Below, one piece after another: positions 16,600 to 25,496 of a stretch of DNA of 64,000 bases (positions within the stretch are counted from its first letter, which is position 1; each line of letters begins with the position of its first letter). This DNA is from Sagittula sp. P11 (lineage in GTDB: Bacteria > Pseudomonadota > Alphaproteobacteria > Rhodobacterales > Rhodobacteraceae): positions 248,001 through 312,000 of the forward strand of contig NZ_CP021914.1 in NCBI RefSeq assembly GCF_002814095.1. The letters run 5' to 3'. A program made the position numbers and the translations under genes. Under the pieces are notes generated by a model. The model did no database searches, was not told the DNA's origin, and worked only from the letters and a program-made list of their open reading frames with translations.

Positions 16600-17286
16600 T
16601 CACGTAAAACGCCCCGAGGCCAGCAAGTGCGCCACGCCGCTGTCGATGTGACGCGTCAGCAGCGCAACCGCTGCATCGGCATCGCGCCCGATCACCAGAT
16701 CGCGCAGACGGACGTGATCCTCAACCACGCCCTGCCCCCGAAAGTCCAGAGCCAGCTGGTGATAGCGGGCGAAGCGGTCAAATATCGAAGCGTAGCTGCG
16801 CAGCAGGATCGGTTGATCGCAGGCTGCGATGGTAGCGTTGTGGAAGCCCCAGTCACAGGCCACCCAGCGGTCCACCACCGCAGGGTCGCCCGCGATCAGG
16901 GCGCGCTCGGCCACGGACAGCTTGTAGTGCGCGGCCACGACCGAGGCCTCCCACTCGATATCCCCCTGCGCGATGGCGGCGCGCAGCGCATGGCTTTCCA
17001 GCAAACCGCGCAAGACCGCCAGTTCCCGCAGCTCTCCGGCGCTGACCGTGCTCACCCTGAACCCTCGCTGGCCTTCGGCGGTCACCAGCTCCTCGACCGC
17101 CAGCCGGTTGAGTATCTCGCGCAGCGTCGTCACCGACGCACCGTAGATCTCCTTCATCCGGTCGAGTTTCAGCTTCTCGCCGGGCATTAGCTTGCCATGA
17201 ATGATGTGCGAGCGGATGCGACGGTAGGCGACGTCGCCCACAGTGTCGCCATCCCGTTCAACCGTTTCGAAGCGCCAGGTTTCCAT
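16600..17286 (-). CDS. GntR-family (FCD) transcriptional regulator
   Basis: 228 residues. Winged HTH at about 18-80 (VAYRRIRSHIIHGKLMPGEKLK, then SVTTLREILNRLAVEELV), followed by an FCD domain with DWGFHNATI and LTRHIDSG carrying the likely metal ligands. It is not adjacent to a clear target: the flavoprotein operon lies downstream across 413 bases. It could be a second regulator of that operon. The next gene upstream is the IS5 relic and then the denitrification module, to which it is probably unrelated. Confidence 0.82.
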   Translation of the reverse strand: METWRFETVERDGDTVGDVAYRRIRSHIIHGKLMPGEKLKLDRMKEIYGASVTTLREILNRLAVEELVTAEGQRGFRVSTVSAGELRELAVLRGLLESHALRAAIAQGDIEWEASVVAAHYKLSVAERALIAGDPAVVDRWVACDWGFHNATIAACDQPILLRSYASIFDRFARYHQLALDFRGQGVVEDHVRLRDLVIGRDADAAVALLTRHIDSGVAHLLASGRFT

Positions 17287-17519
17287 GCCGCAGTCTTACA
17301 ACCCCTCGTGGGACCGTGCGAAGGGGCAATCCGCAGGGCAAAGGAAATCCTTGCGTCTTTTGCGCATTCCTGGCCACGATCAAACCCTGCGAACCGAACT
17401 GGGGCGCAGAGCCCTGCGTCCGGCAAGCCACGCAGTGTCCCAGCGACGTTGAACAGTACATCTTGGAAATCCGCGCCCACCGCGGTTCGATCAGCCTGAA
17501 TTCGGCGTTCGTGGCCATT

Positions 17520-17767
17520 ACGCCGGCTGGTTCCGAGACGCGTTGAAAGGCAACGGAATACGCGCCTGCATCCCGGGCCGGAAGCAAAGCAAGACCCCGG
17601 TCAAATACTCCACTCGTAACATCGCTTCGCAATACATTGCCGGGCAGCGATCCAGATCGTCTTTGTCACGCTCAAGGACCGGCGGCGGGTAGCGACCCGC
17701 TATGACCGCTCCCCAAAGGTCTTTCTCTCAGCAATCGCTCCCGCCACGCCCGCCATCTACTGGTCAT
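17520..17767 (+). mobile_element. IS5-family (IS427-like) transposase C-terminal remnant
   Basis: Two frames carry the end of an IS5-family transposase. The first reads WFRDALKGNGIRACIPGRK, the second, after a frameshift near 17630-17650, reads LKDRRRVATRYDRSPKVF and then LSAIAPATPAIYW. Both match the conserved C-terminal region of IS427-group transposases. The 5' part is missing and no terminal repeats are visible. The remnant runs into the last codons of nnrS, marking one edge of the denitrification module. Confidence 0.7.
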
Positions 17768-18971
17768 GAATCGCAACTCTGGCTGCGGCACGGGGTACCT
17801 TGCGGCCCGCCTTCGGGCGGAGAAGCCAGGGGCCGATACGCGCCACAAGGAGTGCGAAGGCGCAGGTCCATAGAAACGCGGAGAGGTCGATGCCGTCCAA
17901 TCCCGCGACGACCGGTGCCGGGCCGGCCACACGCGCCGCAGCTGCCGCGATCATTAGAACGAAGGCCCCCGACAGGACCCTGCCCGCCTCCAGTGGCCGA
18001 CCGGTATGCCCCATCGTCGCGCGCATCATCACCGCCACGGTCATGCCGCCGACCGCACCTATGCCCAGCACATGCGCCCCGCTTGCCGGCGCAACGAGGC
18101 CAAGTCCGGCCAGGGCCACGGCAGCAAATCCCAGCGGCACCATCAGGTAGGCAACGTGCAGCATCAGCAGGAGCGGCGAGCGCCATGTGCCTGCGCCCCG
18201 CCAGCGTGCGACCCGCACGAGATGCAGCACGGCGGCTGTCGTCCCGAATACGGCACAGATCATGGTGTAGGGGGCGACCACCCAGGCAATCAGCCCCGCA
18301 GCGCCAGCCGCCAGGCACAGCGCATCGAAGCGGGAGAAACCCACCGGCAACCGGGTCTCACCGCGCTGAACAAGCCAGTTGCGGGTAAAGCTCGGCACGA
18401 TGCGTCCCCCGATCAACATGACGAGGAAGATCAGCAGTGCGATCCCGAGCCGGCGACCGTGATCCGCCGTTCCCTGCATCGCGGCCTCGGCATGGAACAG
18501 GATGTTGGCCAGCCAGAGCAGCGTCACGGGGACCAGCACCTTGAGGTTGCGCCAGTTCCGGCCGGCGACAATTTCCCGCGCGATCATCAAGGTCACCGCC
18601 AGAAGGAAAAGCTGATCGATCAGCGCCACCACGAATGGCCCCTGCCCCGTAAGCCCTGCCACGGCAACGCGTCCCGCAATCCAAAACGACAGCAGCAGCA
18701 TCAGAGGTCCGCCGCGTGTCGGCAGGCGGCCGGTCCAGTTCGGCACAGCGGTAAACAGGAAGCCCGCGACGACGGCAGCGCCATAGCCAAAGATCATCTC
18801 GTGAATGTGCCAGTCCACCGGGTTTAACCGGCTGGCAAGTGCGAGGTCGCCGCGCCAGACCAGCCACCACATGGGAATAGCGAGCATCGCGAAGAGCGCA
18901 GCCGATAGGAAAAACGGTCTGAAGCCATAGGAAAAGAGCGCCGGGCCCTTGTATGTCTCGCGGTTGGTCAT
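17757..18971 (-). CDS. nnrS: NnrS family membrane protein
   Basis: 404 residues with about twelve hydrophobic segments. The start TNRETYKGPALFSYGFRPFFL, the segment NPVDWHIHEMIFGYGAAVVAGFLFTAVPNWTGR and MRATMGHTGRPL are hallmarks of NnrS, a heme- and copper-linked membrane protein associated with nitric oxide stress and denitrification. The ATG at 18971 follows AGGAG. It lies 79 nt after the pseudoazurin gene on the same strand and may be cotranscribed. Its last codons overlap the IS5 remnant, so the natural C terminus may have been slightly altered. Confidence 0.88.
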   Translation of the reverse strand: MTNRETYKGPALFSYGFRPFFLSAALFAMLAIPMWWLVWRGDLALASRLNPVDWHIHEMIFGYGAAVVAGFLFTAVPNWTGRLPTRGGPLMLLLSFWIAGRVAVAGLTGQGPFVVALIDQLFLLAVTLMIAREIVAGRNWRNLKVLVPVTLLWLANILFHAEAAMQGTADHGRRLGIALLIFLVMLIGGRIVPSFTRNWLVQRGETRLPVGFSRFDALCLAAGAAGLIAWVVAPYTMICAVFGTTAAVLHLVRVARWRGAGTWRSPLLLMLHVAYLMVPLGFAAVALAGLGLVAPASGAHVLGIGAVGGMTVAVMMRATMGHTGRPLEAGRVLSGAFVLMIAAAAARVAGPAPVVAGLDGIDLSAFLWTCAFALLVARIGPWLLRPKAGRKVPRAAARVAIHDQ

Positions 18972-19050
18972 CGTGAACTCCTCTCCCGAGGGCAATCGGG
19001 CGGCGCCTTTGGCCCCGCCCGTGTCGATCAAATGACGAAGGGACAGGACG

Positions 19051-19479
19051 TCACTCGACCTGTGCGATGAGATCGGCCATGCGGCTCGTGGCCTTGCCCT
19101 TGTGTTTGACGGCGGTTGCCTCGTCGAGGTTTGCGGCGTCGCCAACCTGGAGCACCGCGACCATGCCCATGGCGTAATGCGGCGTGCATTTGACGCCATA
19201 GACACCCTGCGCGTCCACCGTCAGCTCGAACTCTTCGTTGAACTTGGTCTTGAAGCCGTCGACGCCATCGGGAAGCATACCTTCGATGGTCTCGACGTTG
19301 TGGCCCTTGTCGGCGGGAAGGAAGTGGATCACGTCGCCCGGTGCGGCCTTCACGAAGGCGGGCTCGAAGACCATCACACCCGCTTCACCCTTGTTCAGCA
19401 TCTTGATCTCGTGGGTTTCGGCGCTGGCCAAGGTGGCCGCCAGGGCAAGGGCGGCGGTCATCATCATGGATTTGAACAT
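19051..19479 (-). CDS. Pseudoazurin (blue copper electron carrier)
   Basis: 142 residues: a 20-residue signal peptide ending ATLASA, then a mature cupredoxin. Type 1 copper ligands are His60, Cys98, His101 and Met106, which become His40, Cys78, His81 and Met86 in the mature protein, exactly the pseudoazurin pattern. It carries electrons in the periplasm to the copper nitrite reductase encoded at 28.4 kb. It is divergent from the Crp/Fnr-type regulator, and a TTG-N8-CAA box lies between them, 71 nt before its start. Confidence 0.93.
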   Translation of the reverse strand: MFKSMMMTAALALAATLASAETHEIKMLNKGEAGVMVFEPAFVKAAPGDVIHFLPADKGHNVETIEGMLPDGVDGFKTKFNEEFELTVDAQGVYGVKCTPHYAMGMVAVLQVGDAANLDEATAVKHKGKATSRMADLIAQVE

Positions 19480-19549
19480 CGGAGCATCCTTTCTGCGTTT
19501 CCGTTTGTTTCGTCTGCCCCCGATTTGCCGTAGACAGGCAGTCGGAACG

Positions 19550-19563
19550 TTGCCCTTGCACAA
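19550..19563. promoter_or_regulatory. NnrR/Dnr-type box 1
   Basis: TTGCCCTTGCACAA fits TTG-N8-CAA, the half-site pattern of Fnr/Dnr/NnrR regulators. It lies between divergent pseudoazurin and the regulator gene, so it may drive pseudoazurin and autoregulate. Confidence 0.55.
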
Positions 19564-19580
19564 ACTCCGGATGTGAAACC

Positions 19581-20270
19581 TTGCCGAAACTCGACGAAAG
19601 CCTGTTGACCGGCCTGCCGCCCTTTTCGCTGCTGGACCGCGCGCAGATCCGCGAGATCCTCGATCAGGCAGTGTCGCGCCGCTACGTCGAAGGCACGACG
19701 ATCTTCGGCGAGGGGCATGACGCGGACCGGTTTTACCTGCTGCTGGACGGCTACCTGAGGGTTGTCCGCACGACCCCCGGAGGGGACCAGATCATCGTCT
19801 TGCACATTTCGCCGGGGCAGTTGTTCGGCATTGCGCCCGCCTTGCAGCGCGACACATACCCCGCCAGCGCTATCGCCGCGGCCGAGTCGATCGCACTGTC
19901 ATGGCCGGTGCGTGTGTGGGATGACTTCACCAGCCGCTATCCCGGCTTTGCCACCGAAAGCTACAAGACCCTCGGTCAGCGCCTCGGCCAGATTCAGGAA
20001 ACCCTGACGGAAATGGCGACGCAGGCGGTGGAAAAGCGCGTCGCCTGCGCGCTGCTCCGCATGGTCCATCAAAGCGGCCGCAAGACGGACAAGGGGATCG
20101 AGATCGCCTTTCCCGTGACCCGGCAGAACATCTCGGACATGACCGGCACCACCCTGCACACCGTCAGCCGGCTGCTGTCGGCATGGCAGAAAGAGGGCAT
20201 CGTGGAATCGACCCGCAAGCATATAGTGGTCACGGATCCTCATGCCCTGGTGGTGCTGAGCGAGGCGTGA
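19581..20270 (+). CDS. nnrR: Crp/Fnr-family regulator, Dnr/NnrR type
   Basis: 229 residues. An N-terminal cyclic-nucleotide-type domain ([20 protein letters not shown]) is followed by a Crp HTH ([32 protein letters not shown]). It has no N-terminal cysteine cluster, so it is not an oxygen-sensing FNR; the NO-responsive Dnr/NnrR class fits the nor/nir context. It would activate the TTG-N8-CAA promoters at 19.55, 20.54, 26.17 and 29.63 kb. The start is uncertain: no ATG is available and TTG 19581 is the earliest in-frame codon, 17 nt after a box. Confidence 0.82.
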   Translation: MPKLDESLLTGLPPFSLLDRAQIREILDQAVSRRYVEGTTIFGEGHDADRFYLLLDGYLRVVRTTPGGDQIIVLHISPGQLFGIAPALQRDTYPASAIAAAESIALSWPVRVWDDFTSRYPGFATESYKTLGQRLGQIQETLTEMATQAVEKRVACALLRMVHQSGRKTDKGIEIAFPVTRQNISDMTGTTLHTVSRLLSAWQKEGIVESTRKHIVVTDPHALVVLSEA

Positions 20271-20273
20271 CGG

Positions 20274-20486
20274 CTACGGCTTGGCCAGGCGTTCCTGCAA
20301 TTCGGCGCGGAACGCGTCCTCGTCCAGATCGTATTCCAGACACGCATCCGTAATGGCGTGAAATGGCGCGATCAGGCAGCCGGGGCACAGCATCCGTCGG
20401 TCCATGAAAACCCCGGCCATGTCCGGCCATGCGGAAAACAGTTCCGAGAGAGGTAGTTCCGGGTCGTCGAAATCGGGCTGCGACAT
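20274..20486 (-). CDS. DUF1858-type small protein
   Basis: 70 residues. LPLSELFSAWPDMAGVFMDRRMLCPGCLIAPFHAI is a DUF1858 signature; the paired cysteines in MLCPGC are conserved. Such proteins often sit beside hybrid-cluster or nitric oxide detoxification genes, and a redox or metal-handling role is inferred only. The ATG at 20486 is chosen because AAAGGA lies nine bases upstream. It shares a bidirectional promoter region, including NnrR box 2, with norC and converges on the regulator gene with a three-base gap. Confidence 0.78.
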   Translation of the reverse strand: MSQPDFDDPELPLSELFSAWPDMAGVFMDRRMLCPGCLIAPFHAITDACLEYDLDEDAFRAELQERLAKP

Positions 20487-20535
20487 GGGCTGTCCTTTCA
20501 TAGCCACATGTTGCCCGTACCTTTCGCCGGCTTCT

Positions 20536-20549
20536 TTGCGTTTGCACAA
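20536..20549. promoter_or_regulatory. NnrR/Dnr-type box 2
   Basis: TTGCGTTTGCACAA, close to the NnrR consensus TTGCG-N4-CGCAA. It is 62 nt before norC and 49 nt before the DUF1858 gene, well placed to activate both. This is the strongest of the four boxes. Confidence 0.65.
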
Positions 20550-20611
20550 CAAGTGGTGGGACAGCCCCCGATAAACAGCGGTCATCCGAAACAATTCGAC
20601 AGGACCGCGAC

Positions 20612-21064
20612 ATGTCTGAATTCCTAACAAAATCGCGGGCAAGGAACGTGTTCTACGGGGGATCCATATTCTTCGTCGTCGTGTTCGTGGCCCTCACGGC
20701 GCAAAGCCACCTGCACATCGTGGACAAAGCCACAGCCGGGATGCCCCTGACCGACGAGGTCGTCCTCGGCAAACATGTGTGGGAGCGCAATTCCTGCATC
20801 AACTGCCACACGCTGCATGGTGAAGGCGCCTATTTCGCCCCCGAGGTCGGCAACGTGATGACCCGCTGGGGCGTCGCCGACGACCCCGAGGGCGCCTACG
20901 AGATGCTGGACGGCTGGATGCAGGCGCAGCCCTCCGGAATCGAGGGCCGTCGCCAGATGCCGCATTTCGAGATCACCGAAGAGGAGATGCGCGGTCTCGC
21001 CGAATTCCTCCGCTGGGCCGATCAGACCGACACCCAGAACTGGCCGCCGAACGACGCGGGCTGA
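20612..21064 (+). CDS. norC: Nitric oxide reductase cytochrome c subunit
   Basis: 150 residues. One N-terminal membrane anchor (about 13-31) and a periplasmic cytochrome c domain with the heme motif Cys62-x-x-Cys65-His66 (CINCH) followed by TLHGEGAYFAPE. NorC passes electrons to NorB for reduction of two NO to N2O. It heads norCBQD, with 21 bases to norB. Box 2 lies upstream. Confidence 0.95.
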   Translation: MSEFLTKSRARNVFYGGSIFFVVVFVALTAQSHLHIVDKATAGMPLTDEVVLGKHVWERNSCINCHTLHGEGAYFAPEVGNVMTRWGVADDPEGAYEMLDGWMQAQPSGIEGRRQMPHFEITEEEMRGLAEFLRWADQTDTQNWPPNDAG

Positions 21065-21085
21065 TCGTGGGAAAGGAGAAAAAAC

Positions 21086-22429
21086 ATGAAATACCAATCG
21101 CAAAAGGTGGCTTACGCCTATTTCCTCGCCGCGCTGGCGCTGTTCGGCATCCAGGTGCTGGGCGGGCTGCTGCTGGGCTGGATCTACGTTTCGCCCAACA
21201 CATTGTCCGAGGTCCTGCCGTTCAACATCGTGCGCATGATCCACACCAACGCGCTGATCGTCTGGCTGCTCTTGGGCTTCTTTGGCGCGGCCTATTACCT
21301 TGTCCCCGAAGAGTCAGAGCGCGAGATATTCTCGGTCAAGCTTGCCTATATCCAGCTGGCGATCCTCGTGGTCGGAACGCTGGGCGCGGTCGGGTCGTAC
21401 CTCGTCGGCATTCACGGCGGACGCGAATTCCTCGAACAGCCGCTCTGGGTCAAGTTCGGCATCCTCGTGGCGGCGGTGATCTTTCTCGTGAACGTCTCGC
21501 TGACGTTCCTTGCGGGGCGCAAGACGGCGATCACCAACATCCTGATGATGGGTCTGTGGTTGCTGTGCCTGCTCTGGGTCTTCGCCTTCATCAACCCGGA
21601 CAACCTGTCGCTCGACAAGATGTACTGGTGGATGGTCGTGCATCTCTGGGTCGAGGCCACCTGGGAGCTGGTCATGGCTGCGATCCTCGGCTTCCTGATG
21701 CTGAAACTGACCGGGGTCGACCGCGAGGTGATCGAGAAATGGCTCTACATCATTGTCGCCACCGCGCTGTTTTCCGGCATCCTCGGCACCGGGCACCATT
21801 TCTACTGGATCGGCACACCGGGCTACTGGCAGTGGATCGGCTCGATCTTCTCGACCTTCGAGGTGGTCCCGTTCTTTGCCATGATGTCCTTTGCCTTCAT
21901 CATGGTCTGGAAAGGCCGCAAGAACCACCCCAACAAGGCCGCGCTGCTGTGGTCGCTGGGGTCCTCCACCGTCGCCTTCTTCGGCGCGGGCGTCTGGGGC
22001 TTCCTGCACACGCTGCACGGGGTGAACTTCTACACCCACGGCACTCAGATCACCGCCGCCCACGGGCACCTCGCCTTCTACGGCGCTTACGTGGCGCTGA
22101 ACCTGGCGATGTTCACCTATGCGATGCCGATCCTGCGGAAGCGGGACCCGTATAATCAGGTGCTGAACATGGCGAGCTTCTGGCTGATGACCGGCGGCAT
22201 GGCCTTCATGACCTTCACGCTGACCTTTGCCGGCACGATCCAAACCCACATGCAGCGCATCGTCGGCGACTACTACATGGACGTGCAGGATCAGTTGGGC
22301 CTGTTCTACCTGATGCGCTTCGGCTCGGGCATCGCCGTGGTGCTGGGTGCCCTGCTGTTCATCTACTCGATGCTCGTGGTGCGCCGCGAGGTGGTGAAAC
22401 CCGGCCCCGTCGCCGTACCCGGAGAGTGA
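21086..22429 (+). CDS. norB: Nitric oxide reductase catalytic subunit
   Basis: 447 residues with about twelve membrane segments, a heme-copper-oxidase relative with non-heme iron in place of copper. Metal and heme histidines are recognisable in RMIHTNALIVW, MVVHLWVEATWE, GTGHHFYW and FYTHGTQITAAHGHLAFYGAY; the Glu in HLWVEATWE belongs to the FeB site. It is the cNor (short-chain) type because NorC is encoded separately. GGAAAGGAG precedes the ATG. It lies in the inner membrane. Confidence 0.96.
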   Translation: MKYQSQKVAYAYFLAALALFGIQVLGGLLLGWIYVSPNTLSEVLPFNIVRMIHTNALIVWLLLGFFGAAYYLVPEESEREIFSVKLAYIQLAILVVGTLGAVGSYLVGIHGGREFLEQPLWVKFGILVAAVIFLVNVSLTFLAGRKTAITNILMMGLWLLCLLWVFAFINPDNLSLDKMYWWMVVHLWVEATWELVMAAILGFLMLKLTGVDREVIEKWLYIIVATALFSGILGTGHHFYWIGTPGYWQWIGSIFSTFEVVPFFAMMSFAFIMVWKGRKNHPNKAALLWSLGSSTVAFFGAGVWGFLHTLHGVNFYTHGTQITAAHGHLAFYGAYVALNLAMFTYAMPILRKRDPYNQVLNMASFWLMTGGMAFMTFTLTFAGTIQTHMQRIVGDYYMDVQDQLGLFYLMRFGSGIAVVLGALLFIYSMLVVRREVVKPGPVAVPGE

Positions 22430-22432
22430 GCC

Positions 22433-23227
22433 ATGAAAGACCTGATCCATACCGACCTGCCGTTCTACCACGCACAATCCGACGAATGCGCGGTGTTCCA
22501 GACGGCCTATGAAAACTGCCTGCCCCTTCTTCTGAAGGGGCCGACAGGCTGCGGCAAGACACGCTTTGTCGAACACATGGCTGCACGGCTGGACCTGCCG
22601 CTGCATACCGTCGCCTGTCATGACGACCTGTCGGCGGCGGACCTGATCGGACGCTACCTGCTGAAAGGCGGCGAAACCGTCTGGGTCGACGGCCCGCTGA
22701 CCCGAGCCGTGCGCGAGAGCGGTATCTGTTACCTCGACGAGGTGGTCGAGGCGCGCAAGGACGTGACCGTGGTCCTGCACCCGCTGACCGACGACCGCCG
22801 CCGTCTGGTCATCGACCGCACGGGCGAAGAGCTGCAGGCGCCCAAGCCCTTCATGCTGGTGGCCAGCTATAACCCCGGCTACCAGAACATGCTGAAAAAG
22901 CTGAAGCCGTCCACTCGGCAGCGGTTTGTCTCCATCGGCTTCGACTTCCCGACACCCGAGGTCGAAACCCCGGTGGTCATGCGCGAAAGCGGGCTGGACG
23001 AAGCGCGGGCGACTGCCCTCGTCCGGCTGGCGGGCAAGATCCGCGCGCTGTCGGGCATGGATCTGGAGGAAGGTGTCTCGACCCGCCTGCTGATCTATGC
23101 GGCCACGATGATTGCGCGCGGCATGGCGGTGGATCGCGCCATCGAGGCCGCCATCATCGAACCGCTTTCCGACGAGCCGGATGTGCAGCAGGCGCTGCGC
23201 GATCTGGCCGCCGTGATCTACGGGTGA
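22433..23227 (+). CDS. norQ: NorQ, MoxR-type AAA ATPase for NO reductase assembly
   Basis: 264 residues. Walker A GPTGCGKT (36-43), Walker B ICYLDEV and a sensor region VASYNPGYQN. With NorD it forms the chaperone that inserts the non-heme iron into NorB. It lies three bases after norB and four before norD, the usual Paracoccus order. Confidence 0.93.
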   Translation: MKDLIHTDLPFYHAQSDECAVFQTAYENCLPLLLKGPTGCGKTRFVEHMAARLDLPLHTVACHDDLSAADLIGRYLLKGGETVWVDGPLTRAVRESGICYLDEVVEARKDVTVVLHPLTDDRRRLVIDRTGEELQAPKPFMLVASYNPGYQNMLKKLKPSTRQRFVSIGFDFPTPEVETPVVMRESGLDEARATALVRLAGKIRALSGMDLEEGVSTRLLIYAATMIARGMAVDRAIEAAIIEPLSDEPDVQQALRDLAAVIYG

Positions 23228-23231
23228 CGCC

Positions 23232-25109
23232 ATGATCCACGTCCTCGACCTGATGGAGCCCGAAGAGACCGTCGGCAACCTCTGGCACGACATGGCGTCG
23301 CGCTGGGGGGCCGTTGCGGGGGACGAAGCCCGGGCGGTGACGTTCGACGCGATGCGGCCCTCGGTGCTGGCGCTGTTCCGGGCGCTTGGCGGCGCGGCGG
23401 GGGTGGAGATCACCCCGGCCCCGCTGACCACATCCGACCATCGCCCCGACCGGCTGCGGCGCATCGGGACGCCCCGTGAAAAGACCTGTGATGCCGATTT
23501 CGACGGGGACCGCCTGCGCCTGCCGCCGGTGATCGACACCTTTCCCACGCGCGATCTGAACCGGGCCTGCTATCTTTGGCTCACGGCATTGGCGGCGTTT
23601 GTCGATCTGCCCGAACCGCAAGCCGACCCTCTGGCTGCCGACCGGGCCCAGATCGACGCGTTGGCGCAGGCCTCCGACCGGGCCTACGCCGCCTGCCCCG
23701 GCCTGCGCGGGCCTCACGGGCAATTCTGCACCCACATCACTCTGAACCGGCACCGCTCAGGCCTGCCGCATTGCGAGGCTGGTATCGAGCGGATGCTGCT
23801 GGACCAGCTCTGTGGCCACGCACCCCAGCGTGAGTGCCTGACGTGCCCGGCCCCGCGCGGCTACCGGACCTTCGCGCCACTGCCGATCTGGCCGCGCCTG
23901 CGGCCCCGAACCCGCAGCGACCGGCCCGCCGCGGCGAGTGACGAGGCCGCTGCCCCCGCGATGGCCCTGCCCACCCGCAAGGAGGCCCGCCGCGAAGACC
24001 GCGATCAGGCCAATCGCAACGACAGCTTCATCGTGCACCGGTTCGAGTCGATCATGTCCTGGGCCGAAAGCCTGAACATCAACCGCATGGTCGATGACGA
24101 CGATCAGGACAACGCCGCCAAGGCTGCCGAGGATCAGGACCACCTGACCCTGTCTCAGAACATGAAACGCGCCGCCACCCGACTGCGCCTGTCGCTGGAC
24201 CTGTCGCCACAGGATGCGGACCACGAACGGCTTGCGGGCAAATTCACCTATCCCGAATGGAACCGCCGCACCGGAGCCTACATGCCCGACCACACCCGCG
24301 TGCTGGAGGCCGAGGCCAAACCGCGCGCCGACTACGCCCCCGATCCGCGCCTTGTCGCCCGCGTGCGACGGCAGTTCGCGCCCCTGCATCCCCGCCGCGT
24401 GATCCTGCCCCGGCAGCTGGACGGCGATGATCTGGACCTCGATGCGGTGGTGACGTCGCAGACCGACATGGCCTGCGGGCAACAGGGCAGCGACCGGGTG
24501 TGGCAATCGGGCCGCCCGATGGCGCGTGACCTGAGCGTTGCGATCCTGATGGATTGCTCGCGGTCGACCGAGGCTGCGCTCGGCGATACCTCGGTGATCG
24601 AAACCGCGCGCGAGGCGCTGGCCGCGCTGTCCTGTGGCATCGACACGGCGGGCGACCGGCTGGGGATCTGGGGGTTCTCGTCGCTGAAACGCGACCGCGT
24701 CTTCCTGCACCGGGCCAAGACATTTGCCGAACCGATGTCACAGGCTGTCACCACCCGCATCGGCGGCTTTCGCCCCGGGCACTACACCCGGCTAGGGGCC
24801 GCGATCCGGCATGTCTCGGCGCAACTGGCAGATGAGGGTGCGACCCGCCGGCTGCTGCTGGTGCTGACCGATGGCAAACCTAATGACCTCGACCACTACG
24901 AAGGCCCGCACGGTATCGAGGACAGCCGCATGGCCGTCCGCGAGGCCCGCGCGCTGGGGCAGTCGGTGCATGGCGTGATCGTCGATCAGGACGGACAGGA
25001 CTGGTTCGCGCGGATCTTTGGCCGCGCCGGGTTCACCCTGTTGCCCGATCCGCAGCGCCTGCCCCGCGCCCTGCCTGACATCTACCAGACCCTGACCATG
25101 GAGAGCTGA
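23232..25109 (+). CDS. norD: NorD, von Willebrand factor A protein for NO reductase activation
   Basis: 625 residues. The C-terminal vWA domain has the MIDAS pattern DCSRS beginning at Asp441 and continuing with DGKPNDLDHYEG. The N-terminal half is NorD-specific and contains several Cys residues (CTHITLNRH, CLTCPAP). It partners NorQ in NorB maturation. Full length for the family. ATGATCC at 23232 follows the norQ stop closely. Confidence 0.92.
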   Translation: MIHVLDLMEPEETVGNLWHDMASRWGAVAGDEARAVTFDAMRPSVLALFRALGGAAGVEITPAPLTTSDHRPDRLRRIGTPREKTCDADFDGDRLRLPPVIDTFPTRDLNRACYLWLTALAAFVDLPEPQADPLAADRAQIDALAQASDRAYAACPGLRGPHGQFCTHITLNRHRSGLPHCEAGIERMLLDQLCGHAPQRECLTCPAPRGYRTFAPLPIWPRLRPRTRSDRPAAASDEAAAPAMALPTRKEARREDRDQANRNDSFIVHRFESIMSWAESLNINRMVDDDDQDNAAKAAEDQDHLTLSQNMKRAATRLRLSLDLSPQDADHERLAGKFTYPEWNRRTGAYMPDHTRVLEAEAKPRADYAPDPRLVARVRRQFAPLHPRRVILPRQLDGDDLDLDAVVTSQTDMACGQQGSDRVWQSGRPMARDLSVAILMDCSRSTEAALGDTSVIETAREALAALSCGIDTAGDRLGIWGFSSLKRDRVFLHRAKTFAEPMSQAVTTRIGGFRPGHYTRLGAAIRHVSAQLADEGATRRLLLVLTDGKPNDLDHYEGPHGIEDSRMAVREARALGQSVHGVIVDQDGQDWFARIFGRAGFTLLPDPQRLPRALPDIYQTLTMES

Positions 25110-25110
25110 C

Positions 25111-25281
25111 ATGAAACGTCTTTTGATCCTTGCCGCCCTGATCCCCGCCCCAGCGCTGGCCACTTTCGACCGGCCCATCCCGCAGCCGCAGACAGATGTG
25201 GCCGAATTCTGGTTCTTCGTCGGATCGGTCGCCCTGATACTGGCCCTCGTCGCCGTGCAGTTACTGGTCAGCCGCAGATGA
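25111..25281 (+). CDS. Small signal-peptide/membrane protein in nor operon
   Basis: 56 residues: MKRLLILAALIPAPALA is a signal-like segment, then FDRPIPQPQTDVAEFW, then one strong membrane helix (FFVGSVALILALVAVQLLV) ending SRR. It starts one base after the norD stop and overlaps the next gene by ATGA, so it is embedded in the operon and probably translated. Its place matches the small downstream proteins of nor operons (NorF-like position), but I recognise no family motif. A membrane accessory of the NO reductase is a reasonable inference. Confidence 0.65.
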   Translation: MKRLLILAALIPAPALATFDRPIPQPQTDVAEFWFFVGSVALILALVAVQLLVSRR

Positions 25282-25496
25282 AACCCGGATGGAAACTGCT
25301 GGCCGGGCTCTATCCGTTCGGTGCGGGGGCGATGGGGGTGAACCTGTTCTTTGCCTCGCTGATCGGGTCCTGGCTGGGCTGGCCCGTGCTGACGCCGTGG
25401 CAGTCTGCCGCCGGGGGGCTGGTGATCGGTGCCCCGGCGACCTACGCCTTTGCCTGTCACATCATGCGGCTGATGAAGGAGGCGGACGAGGCATGA
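25278..25496 (+). CDS. Small two-helix membrane protein in nor operon
   Basis: 72 residues with two hydrophobic segments (about 14-32 and 38-60) and charged ends (KPGWK, KEADEA). It overlaps the genes on both sides by ATGA, so it is tightly coupled between norD and nnrU. Proteins of this size and position exist in other nor clusters, but no motif gives a function. Likely an inner-membrane accessory. Confidence 0.65.
   Translation: MKPGWKLLAGLYPFGAGAMGVNLFFASLIGSWLGWPVLTPWQSAAGGLVIGAPATYAFACHIMRLMKEADEA

Noticed and set aside
21314-23548. Long minus-strand open frame of 744 codons across norB and norQ
   Set aside because: It lies antisense to clearly recognised norB and norQ, its sequence is rich in His, Gln, Asp, Glu and Arg as expected of a GC-rich antisense frame, and it has no family motif.
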